A stretch of DNA of 9,636 nucleotides from an uncultured Ignavibacteria bacterium (GTDB taxonomy: Bacteria > Bacteroidota > Ignavibacteria > Ignavibacteriales > Ignavibacteriaceae): the NCBI GenBank assembly GCA_937996765.1, contig CALKUG010000090.1:1-9636 (forward strand), in the 5' to 3' direction. Below the pieces are notes generated by a model that worked only from the letters and a program-made list of their open reading frames with translations, did no database searches and was not told the DNA's origin. The position numbers and the translations under genes are program-made. Below, in pieces: positions 1 to 6,563 of this stretch. The stretch's first letter is position 1. Each line of letters opens with the position of its first letter.

Positions 1-1009
1 TTTCGGTTTTGTAGGATTTACGAGAGGGGTAGATAAAAGTTATCTTTTTGTTATCAAATACATAGTTAAGCAAATCCTCAAAATTTACGGGATTCTCAAA
101 TTTTAGTTTCTTCCCACCTCTTCTTGCAATGAGTTTCTTGTTAAGATTTTCTAAGAGTTTTGCCCTTGATAAAGAATCCGCGCCAATAAAAGTTTCTAAG
201 CTTAAAGATACAATGCTATCGTTACCAATCTCATAATTATCTGTCTCAAACCAATGAATACTATTGTTTTCACTCAATTCTTCTGAAAAATTGATAATAT
301 ACGAAAACATTATTGGGGAATAATAGGTTATTTCCGGAGCAATGTTCATTGAATATTGCTTAAAACTAATTGAAGTATCTTGAAGCAAGGAAAGTTGGTC
401 GGTTACATTATTAGTAAGAACTGATAATGTGTTTTCGCGAAGCGAATTATTGAGACTTACTGCCCCATATTTCTTAACTAAGTATTGCGGGTAAAATCCT
501 GATACAGATATAAGCGAATCTTGATACTTGTAACTTCCAAAAACAAATTTACGTGTTAATGGAATATCGAACTTTCGTCTTCGCTTTGATACTGAAACAA
601 CTCCTGAGTCACGCCCCTCTGATATCGTAAATTTAACTTCAGGGGTAATAACAAAGTTATTATCCATGTTTTTGGAACGTGATTCATTGAAGCTAAACGG
701 TAGAAGCTCCTCTCCATTTAATGAGGCTGTACCAAAATAAACAGAGTCATTATAAAAGAGATTTATCAATACGTAATAGCCATCATTTTTGAATCCATAA
801 TACACCCCTGATTGTTCTACTAATAATGAATCAAGAAGAGTCTTTTCTTGATCGTTCATACCCAATGTGTCAAGAGTTATTTGTGCTTTAGTTTGAACGG
901 GGGATTTCTGCTCAAATGAGCATCCCACAACACTCATTACTACTAATATCATTGCGAAGCAAGATAGCTTATAAAATGGTATTAAAAACAACTCCTTATT
1001 CACTTGCAT
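1..1009 (-). CDS. Predicted lipoprotein, possibly DUF4163/DUF3298 (RsiV/PdaC-like); 3' end outside window
   Basis: An open frame of 336 codons runs leftwards from an ATG at 1009-1007 to the window edge with no stop. Residues 1-30 look like a lipoprotein signal: a short N-terminal part with Lys5 and Lys14, a hydrophobic stretch (FAMILVVMSVVG), and a lipobox VVGC with Cys30. The mature protein should be a lipid-anchored periplasmic or outer-membrane protein. From about residue 165 the sequence (ISVSGFYPQY, then a helix rich in Asn and Leu) resembles the DUF4163 start. Residues 222-336, with NYEIGNDSIVSLSLETFI and a late FDNKKITFIYPS strand, recall DUF3298 as in RsiV and PdaC, but the usual GGAHG-type motif is absent, so this family call is tentative. 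Its start overlaps the end of the upstream gene by 14 bases (996-1009), and no clear Shine-Dalgarno precedes the ATG, which suggests translational coupling. A GTG (1003-1001) and an ATG (952-950) are alternative in-frame starts; the latter would leave a signal with no positive charge. Confidence 0.8.
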   Translation of the reverse strand, partial: MQVNKELFLIPFYKLSCFAMILVVMSVVGCSFEQKSPVQTKAQITLDTLGMNDQEKTLLDSLLVEQSGVYYGFKNDGYYVLINLFYNDSVYFGTASLNGEELLPFSFNESRSKNMDNNFVITPEVKFTISEGRDSGVVSVSKRRRKFDIPLTRKFVFGSYKYQDSLISVSGFYPQYLVKKYGAVSLNNSLRENTLSVLTNNVTDQLSLLQDTSISFKQYSMNIAPEITYYSPIMFSYIINFSEELSENNSIHWFETDNYEIGNDSIVSLSLETFIGADSLSRAKLLENLNKKLIARRGGKKLKFENPVNFEDLLNYVFDNKKITFIYPSRKSYKTE

Positions 1010-2030
1010 TGAGTGAAAAATCTTTCAGTAGTAAGTTTTTACCGGTAAACTCAATTGCATCTGATGCCGGTAGATGAGAAGAAACAACTAATTGGTTACC
1101 TGGGTGTAGTTCTTTCAAAATTTTCAGTAATGAGTAGGCCGCAAAATTATCCAATTCCATTTCGGGACTCGTAATCAAGAACACTGAGCGTTCAGGCAAT
1201 AAAACAGCATCAGTTATAACCGCGAGGGCTCGAAGAAAACCTAAACTTAGGTTCTGTTCTGAAACTCTTTTCCCGGATGGATATAATACAGCGGTTACAA
1301 CGGGAAAGAAAAAAGGAATATCCTCTTTAAGTTTTTTTGCTGCGACCTCAATGGTTTGTGTTTCAGGGAAAATAGTTACAAACGCCTCTATTATTTGATT
1401 AAACAAGGCCGGTTCAACATTCTTAAGCAAATATAATTTGGCAAGTGATTCTTCTTGGCTGCTAATGATCTGAGATAGAGTTTGATATTGTTTAAGTAAA
1501 ACTGCCTCGTCATAATGAAAAGTCCTAAAAGGCATTTTATTACCCAATGTGTACTCAAAAATAGAAACTCTGCGAAAAGCACGAAAGATATTTGCTATGT
1601 TGGGGTCCTTAACCAATGCTCTCACTACAGATATGTGTGCAGGTAATGTGGGAATGAGACCTTCGTAATAGAAAGTCTTGTTACCTTCGCGTTCAACCGC
1701 CAATGCATTGTTAATAAAAAGCGACTCGTGTGCAACTGTATAGGATGGTTTATCATCCGGCTCTTCCAGGAGACCATTATCCAGAAGTGGAACAGAGGAA
1801 AAAGCTCCTTTCCAGAGATATAAATTTTCATCGGTTTCGAATTCAATTTCCCATTCTACACCATTAAATGACTCTCCTAAAGCAATATTCTTGATTATAT
1901 TGAAGTAGTGAATTATTAAATCTGTTTTGACGGAGGGAGGAAGTGTTAGCAGATTGTACTGATTCAAGTTAAGAGTCGATAAGCTAAATACGGTGTCGGT
2001 ATCTGAAAAAGAAATACTTTTTATGAACAA
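996..2030 (-). CDS. Degenerate AAA_21/ABC-type ATPase-like protein (probable pseudo-ATPase), 344 aa
   Basis: The overall plan is that of AAA_21 (SMC/RecF/OLD-like) ATPases. An N-terminal strand pair (MFIKSISFSD) leads to a P-loop position. A mixed middle region (residues 55-240) follows, then an ABC-like signature LSLGFLR (261-267), a hydrophobic Walker B strand (SVFLITSPE, 282-290), and an H-loop-like SSHLP with His319. The nucleotide-binding residues are largely lost. The P-loop reads LPPSVKTD (30-37), keeping Lys35-Thr36 but none of the glycines of GxxGxGK[ST]. The Walker B Asp-Glu is replaced by Thr287-Ser288, with Glu290 kept. No signal peptide or membrane segment is seen, so it is probably cytoplasmic. 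The start is TTG (2030-2028), supported by GGAGG five bases upstream; no ATG fits as well. It is the first gene of a two-gene unit with the lipoprotein. A binding or scaffold role without hydrolysis is inferred. The function is unknown. Confidence 0.82.
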   Translation of the reverse strand: MFIKSISFSDTDTVFSLSTLNLNQYNLLTLPPSVKTDLIIHYFNIIKNIALGESFNGVEWEIEFETDENLYLWKGAFSSVPLLDNGLLEEPDDKPSYTVAHESLFINNALAVEREGNKTFYYEGLIPTLPAHISVVRALVKDPNIANIFRAFRRVSIFEYTLGNKMPFRTFHYDEAVLLKQYQTLSQIISSQEESLAKLYLLKNVEPALFNQIIEAFVTIFPETQTIEVAAKKLKEDIPFFFPVVTAVLYPSGKRVSEQNLSLGFLRALAVITDAVLLPERSVFLITSPEMELDNFAAYSLLKILKELHPGNQLVVSSHLPASDAIEFTGKNLLLKDFSLNASE

Positions 2031-2035
2031 GATTT

Positions 2036-2040
2036 CCTCC
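2036..2040 (-). promoter_or_regulatory. Strong Shine-Dalgarno (GGAGG) that sets a TTG start
   Basis: Read on the minus strand, GGAGG is followed by five bases (AAATC) and then the TTG at 2030-2028. This is the best ribosome-binding site in the window. It decides the unusual start of the ATPase-like gene. Confidence 0.75.
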
Positions 2041-2165
2041 GTTCGTGTTTTAACATCAGTTCGATAGGTAAATACTATTTTTAATTTGTGAAAAATACAT
2101 AATTAACTAACGAGAATAAACCAACTTTTATTAATTCTATAAAAAATTTCCTAAGGTTTTTTGTT
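2041..2165. promoter_or_regulatory. Divergent intergenic region, expected to hold promoters for both directions
   Basis: The minus-strand pair and the plus-strand operon start on opposite sides of this AT-rich spacer, so at least two promoters should lie in or near it. On the plus strand TTAATTTG (2081-2088) and TATTTTTA (2076-2083) each match the Bacteroidota -7 box TAnnTTTG at 7 of 8 positions, but no convincing -33 element sits at the right distance. TATAAA at 2139 is another weak candidate. TAAGG at 2152-2156 is a modest Shine-Dalgarno nine bases before the ATG at 2166. The promoter role is inferred from gene orientation, not from a clear motif. Confidence 0.4.
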
Positions 2166-4145
2166 ATGAAATTTGAAACGCGTAACCTCAGTAACAAAGA
2201 GTTACAACAATTCTATAGTGCTTTGTTATTACCAAGGTTAATTGATGAAAAAATGATAAATCTTATTCGCTTGGGTCGAATCTCAAAATGGTTTTCTGGT
2301 AGAGGACAGGAGGCTATAGCGGTTGGTTCAACTCTTGCTTTGGATAAAGATGAGTTTATCTTTCCACTTGCTCGAAACTTAGGAGTTTTTACAGCACGCG
2401 ATATTAGTCTTAGAAAACTATTTGCACAATTTGAAGGTAAACCTGCCGGTTTTACCAATGGTAGGGACAGAACATTCCATTTTGGCACATTCAAACACCA
2501 TATTGTTGGTATGATTTCACATCTTGGTCCTCAGTTAGCAGTTGCTTCAGGAATTGCTTTGTATCAAAAGATTCATAAAAGACACAAATGTGCGTTGGCA
2601 TATTCCGGCGATGGGGGAACAAGTGAAGGAGATTTTCATGAAGCATTAAATCTTGCAGCTGTATGGGATTTACCGGTTATTTTCCTCGTGGAGAATAATG
2701 GCTATGGGCTTTCTACCCCAAGTTCTGACCAATTTAGATGCAAGTCTATTGCCGACAAAGGTGTGGGATATGGGATTGAGGCAGTTTCAATAGATGGTAA
2801 CAATATTTTGGAAGTTTATCATACGGTCAGACATTATGCTGAAATTATCCGTAAAAAACCTCGACCAATTCTAATCGAAGCAAGAACTTTTCGTATGCGG
2901 GGGCACGAAGAGGCAAGCGGAACAAAGTATGTACCACAAGAATTGTTCGAAGAATGGGAAAAGCTTGATCCGGTACTACGCTTTGAAGAGTTTTTGATTT
3001 CAAAGAAAGTTATATCGGCAGATTTCGCTCAAAGCACACGTAATGAATTAAAAAAGCACATCGATGAAGAATGGGAAATTGCGGAGAGATACGAGAAAGT
3101 TGAACCTTCTGCCATCAACGAAATAAATTCAGTTTATGCTCCCTCTGTTAAAGCACATCCACCAACAACAGAAGTAAACCTTGTTAACCAAAAATTTATT
3201 CAAGCTATTTCAAACGCTCTTTTAATAGCTATGGAAAGGCATCCTGAACTTGTCCTTATTGGTGAGGATATTGCCGAATATGGAGGAGCTTTTAAGGTGA
3301 CACAAGGATTAGTTGAAAAATATGGTAAAGATCGAGTTCGTAATACTCCCATTTGTGAATCTGCTCCAACAGGTGTAGCAATGGGCTATGCATTGGTGGG
3401 AGGCAAAGCTGTTATTGAAATGCAATTTGCGGATTTTGTAACCATGGCTTTTAACCAGATTGTTAATAACCTTGCCAAAACACATTACCGGTGGGGTGCT
3501 GCGGTAAATGTAACAGTTCGTATGCCGTCAGGAGCAGGAGTGGGTGCTGGACCGTTCCATTCGCAGACGAATGAACAGTGGTTTTTTCATGTGCCCGGAT
3601 TGAAATTGGTTTATCCTTCTAATCCTTATGATGCTAAAGGACTTCTGTTGGCATCAATTGAAGACCCCAACCCGGTGTTATTCTTCGAACATAAGGCACT
3701 CTATCGTTCTAAACAAGGTCCTGTACCCGAGGGTTATTACACTTTGGAAATTGGCAAAGCTGCAACCGTTCGTGCCGGTGATGATGTTTCAATCATTACT
3801 TATGGTATGGGTGTGGAATGGGCTATGGATTGTGTGAAAGAATTCTCGGAGTTTTCAATTGAAATAATAGATCTAAGAACATTATTGCCGTGGGATAAAG
3901 AGGCGGTTAAAAAATCCGTAAATAAAACGGGAAAAGTTCTCATATTACACGAAGATAACTTGACCGGAGGCATTGGCGGAGAGATTGCTGCGTGGGTAGC
4001 AGAGCACTGTTTTGAGTATCTCGATGCACCGATTAAGAGAACGGCATCATTAGATATGCCTATACCATTTGCAATTGAATTAGAGCAAGAGTATCTTCCG
4101 ATAAAAAGACTTAAGGACGATTTAAGGAAGTTACTTGAGTATTAA
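2166..4145 (+). CDS. Fused E1 alpha/beta thiamine-diphosphate 2-oxoacid dehydrogenase
   Basis: This is a single-chain E1 component of a 2-oxoacid dehydrogenase complex (branched-chain 2-oxoacid or pyruvate type). It decarboxylates a 2-oxoacid on thiamine diphosphate and passes the acyl group to the lipoyl arm of E2. Residues 1-315 are the alpha half: KHHIVG region (110-115), the thiamine-diphosphate motif SGDGG (147-151) to ENNGYG (176-181), and the active-site loop RGHEEASG (245-252). A linker (about 312-336) joins it to the beta half (337-659), with IGEDIAEYGGAF (365-376), Glu398 in the cofactor-contacting CESAPTG segment, GPFHSQ with His465, and a C-terminal transketolase-like domain (LHEDNLTGGIGGE, 594-606). 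The length of 659 aa fits the fused family, known in Bacteroidota and relatives. The exact substrate cannot be read from sequence. No E2 or E3 gene is in the window. A peptidase gene starts 12 bases after its stop. Confidence 0.93.
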   Translation: MKFETRNLSNKELQQFYSALLLPRLIDEKMINLIRLGRISKWFSGRGQEAIAVGSTLALDKDEFIFPLARNLGVFTARDISLRKLFAQFEGKPAGFTNGRDRTFHFGTFKHHIVGMISHLGPQLAVASGIALYQKIHKRHKCALAYSGDGGTSEGDFHEALNLAAVWDLPVIFLVENNGYGLSTPSSDQFRCKSIADKGVGYGIEAVSIDGNNILEVYHTVRHYAEIIRKKPRPILIEARTFRMRGHEEASGTKYVPQELFEEWEKLDPVLRFEEFLISKKVISADFAQSTRNELKKHIDEEWEIAERYEKVEPSAINEINSVYAPSVKAHPPTTEVNLVNQKFIQAISNALLIAMERHPELVLIGEDIAEYGGAFKVTQGLVEKYGKDRVRNTPICESAPTGVAMGYALVGGKAVIEMQFADFVTMAFNQIVNNLAKTHYRWGAAVNVTVRMPSGAGVGAGPFHSQTNEQWFFHVPGLKLVYPSNPYDAKGLLLASIEDPNPVLFFEHKALYRSKQGPVPEGYYTLEIGKAATVRAGDDVSIITYGMGVEWAMDCVKEFSEFSIEIIDLRTLLPWDKEAVKKSVNKTGKVLILHEDNLTGGIGGEIAAWVAEHCFEYLDAPIKRTASLDMPIPFAIELEQEYLPIKRLKDDLRKLLEY

Positions 4146-4146
4146 G

Positions 4147-4152
4147 AAAGGG
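4147..4152 (+). promoter_or_regulatory. Shine-Dalgarno (AAAGGG) supporting a GTG start
   Basis: AAAGGG lies between the stop of the E1 gene and the GTG at 4158, with five bases of spacing. It favours GTG over the later in-frame ATG at 4182. Confidence 0.55.
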
Positions 4153-4157
4153 AAACA

Positions 4158-5843
4158 GTGTTCTTCTACAGGGCAATAATTATGTTAATTTTAATTTTTT
4201 CAGTACTCATTGGATTCCTTATCGGAGCGCAATCCGATTATGCATGCAAAAGTTATGCGTATAATTCATACTCGATGAATGATAAAACTATTAATTCGAG
4301 TTTTGGTGGATACATACATCCCAATCAATACTCGATTGATGTACTTACAATGAAAAGTTATTTTTCCATCAATCCTTCTTCTCGAATTCTTAGTGCGGAA
4401 GTTAATTTAAAAATCACTTTTAAAACTTACATAGATTCACTCCACTTGAATTTTCGAAAAGAAAATATGCTTGATGTTGAGTCATTCAAAGTTAATGGCA
4501 TTGAAACTCCATTCCAGAGAAGCGAGTATCATGTAGCTGTTGGCTTAAAATCAGCCACAACCGATACAATCACTGTTAGTGTAAAATATAGTGGAAAAAT
4601 TAGGCGAACATTAGATAAGGGGTTCTGTTATGGTAAGCTTAACGAATTTCCCATATATTTTACTAATAGTCAACCAAACTATAGTAGTTACTGGTTGATT
4701 GCCAATGATATACCATCTGATAAAGTGCTTTCCTCAATCAGCATAGAGAATGATAGTGCATTTGTATCTCTAAGCAATGGTGTTCAAACCGAATATTACA
4801 ATTTGGGCGATAGGCGTGTTTATAAATATGATTCACGATATCCGATAGCACCATATCTTATGGTGATTTACTCAGCGCCATATTCAAAAATAATAGATAG
4901 CACACTTTCTGTATCAGGGGAAACTATTCGATTAGAGTATTACGTCAATCCCAAAAAGAAAAATGAACTTGTTAATAAATTACACCAACATAAACAATGG
5001 ATGAAATTCTTTGAGGAAAAAATAGGTCCATATCCCTTCCGTGAAGAAAAATATGGAGTTGCTGAGTTCCTTTGGAATTTAGGGGCAATGGAAAATCAGA
5101 CTATCACGGGTGTTGGCAGCATTTTTATGACTGAGAAGGGATTTGACAACGATTTAATGATTCATGAGTTAGTTCACTCTTGGTGGGGTAATTCTGTTAC
5201 GGTTGAGTATTGGGATGATATCTGGCTTCATGAAGGATTTGCCACTTATTGGGCACTGTTAGCTGTAGAAGATGAGGAGTATTTAAGGAAACAATTGCAA
5301 TCTTCATCTCTGGAGCCTTTTGAGGGTTCTGTATATGCACCTGTTGATGATTATTTTGGTTCAACGGTCTATGATAAAGGAGCTTGGGTACTGCATATGA
5401 TGAGAATGGATGTAGGAGACTCGATGTTTTATCACATTATGCAAAAGTTCTATAAAGAGCATGCCTATAATTCCGTAACAACAAAAGATTTTATTACTCT
5501 CGTAGAAAGCGAAACTAAAAGAGATTGGTCACAGTTTTTTGAACAGTGGGTTTTTGCTGCGTGCGATAGACCTGAATTAAATTTTTTATGGTGCTACCAA
5601 GATTCAACACAAAAGGGTGTCGAAATAAAAGTAAAACAAAAGCAATTGTGCAAAACTTTATTTAAATTTACCGTTCCTATTTTTATTCTCTATGAAGATG
5701 GTACTTCTGAGGAAATCTCTTACACAGTTTTAGATAAGGAAGACACTATAATAATTCAACGCAATAAGATTATTAAGGAAATTGATTTTGATCCCCAATC
5801 CACAATTCTCATGAATTGTAATTATCGTTTTTATGAAAAATAA
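4158..5843 (+). CDS. Exported M1-family zinc aminopeptidase
   Basis: The protein should remove N-terminal residues from peptides, probably in the periplasm or on the cell surface. Residues 1-25 form a signal peptide or N-terminal anchor (Arg5, then a hydrophobic run to about residue 23, followed by GAQS). An N-terminal beta domain (about 50-255) precedes the catalytic domain. The substrate motif GAMEN is complete at 309-313. The zinc site is H336-E337-L-V-H340 with Glu359 exactly 18 residues later (LHEGFATYW). Tyr405 in STVYDKGAW fits the conserved transition-state tyrosine. The chain ends at 561 residues with a short beta tail. It lacks the large helical C-terminal domain of PepN/ERAP-type enzymes and so resembles the short secreted M1 group. 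The GTG start has a fitting AAAGGG; the ATG at 4182 would give a nearly uncharged signal. It sits 12 bases after the E1 gene and overlaps the next gene by 11 bases. Confidence 0.92.
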   Translation: MFFYRAIIMLILIFSVLIGFLIGAQSDYACKSYAYNSYSMNDKTINSSFGGYIHPNQYSIDVLTMKSYFSINPSSRILSAEVNLKITFKTYIDSLHLNFRKENMLDVESFKVNGIETPFQRSEYHVAVGLKSATTDTITVSVKYSGKIRRTLDKGFCYGKLNEFPIYFTNSQPNYSSYWLIANDIPSDKVLSSISIENDSAFVSLSNGVQTEYYNLGDRRVYKYDSRYPIAPYLMVIYSAPYSKIIDSTLSVSGETIRLEYYVNPKKKNELVNKLHQHKQWMKFFEEKIGPYPFREEKYGVAEFLWNLGAMENQTITGVGSIFMTEKGFDNDLMIHELVHSWWGNSVTVEYWDDIWLHEGFATYWALLAVEDEEYLRKQLQSSSLEPFEGSVYAPVDDYFGSTVYDKGAWVLHMMRMDVGDSMFYHIMQKFYKEHAYNSVTTKDFITLVESETKRDWSQFFEQWVFAACDRPELNFLWCYQDSTQKGVEIKVKQKQLCKTLFKFTVPIFILYEDGTSEEISYTVLDKEDTIIIQRNKIIKEIDFDPQSTILMNCNYRFYEK

Positions 5844-6558
5844 GATATACTTTATCTCGGACGTTCATTTGGGTTTACAGTCCAAAAATCAAGAACGAAT
5901 TAAAGAAAATCTTCTTGAGAAACTTTTCAAAATGATACAAGAGGATGGTTCGAGATTGGTTATAAACGGCGACTTGTTTGATTATTGGTTTGAATATAGG
6001 AACGTTTATCAAAAGGGTTTTTTTAGAACCTTAACAGCAATGCAAAATCTGACAGAGTCGGGGGTTAGAGTAGATTATGTTATTGGTAATCATGATTTTT
6101 ACCATAGGGATTTTTTCGAGAATGAAATAGGTGTAAATCTTATTCAAAATAGCTTGGTACTTACTTTTGGCGATAAGAAATTTTTTATCGCTCATGGTGA
6201 TGGATATGTGCAAAACGACTATGGTTACCTAATCTTAAAGTCGGTTTTAAGAAACAAGTTTTTTCAATTTCTCTACTCGTTTATACATCCTGATTTTGGA
6301 GTTGGATTAGCTAAAAACACTTCAAAGCAAAGTAGAGATTACACAACTAAAAAAGAGTATGGAGAAACAGATGGATTGTTTAAGTCAGCTTCAGCACTCA
6401 TAGATAATGGTTATGATTTTGTGGTATTTGGTCATCTTCATAAAAGACAATTTCTCAACCACAATAAAGGAACTTATGTAAATCTCGGAACGTGGTTGGA
6501 GAAACCGTGCTACGGGGTTTTTGATGGAAACGAATTTAAGATAATTGATTGGCATTAA
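5833..6558 (+). CDS. lpxH: LpxH-like UDP-2,3-diacylglucosamine hydrolase (calcineurin-like phosphoesterase)
   Basis: Family LpxH enzymes cleave UDP-2,3-diacylglucosamine to lipid X and UMP, the fourth step of lipid A synthesis, at the inner face of the cytoplasmic membrane. All metal-binding motifs of the calcineurin-like fold are present in order: SDVHLG (Asp10, His12), NGDLFDYW (Asp47), GNHD (Asn86-His87), AHGDG (His121) and FGHLHK (His201, His203). The segment QNDYGYLILKSVLRN and the SKQSRDYT stretch (164-171) match the helical cap region expected of LpxH rather than a generic phosphoesterase. The 241 aa length is typical. The last motif is GHLHKR, where Enterobacteria have GHTHRP. The ATG overlaps the M1 gene stop by 11 bases (5833-5843) with no clear Shine-Dalgarno, so translation is probably coupled. 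Some relatives act on other substrates, so lipid A specificity is likely but not proved. Confidence 0.87.
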   Translation: MKNKIYFISDVHLGLQSKNQERIKENLLEKLFKMIQEDGSRLVINGDLFDYWFEYRNVYQKGFFRTLTAMQNLTESGVRVDYVIGNHDFYHRDFFENEIGVNLIQNSLVLTFGDKKFFIAHGDGYVQNDYGYLILKSVLRNKFFQFLYSFIHPDFGVGLAKNTSKQSRDYTTKKEYGETDGLFKSASALIDNGYDFVVFGHLHKRQFLNHNKGTYVNLGTWLEKPCYGVFDGNEFKIIDWH

Positions 6559-6563
6559 AAAAT

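Noticed and set aside
1391..1846. Two open frames of 63 and 73 codons on the minus strand within the ATPase-like gene, in another frame
   Set aside because: They overlap a frame with coherent fold landmarks and show no start signals or family resemblance.
2115..2132. Inverted repeat AATAAA/TTTATT in the divergent spacer as an operator
   Set aside because: The arms are pure A/T and six bases long, as expected by chance here.
2213..2494. Antisense open frame of 93 codons inside the E1 gene
   Set aside because: It lies wholly within a gene with clear motifs, has no ribosome-binding site, and its product has no recognisable features; it is a shadow of the real frame.
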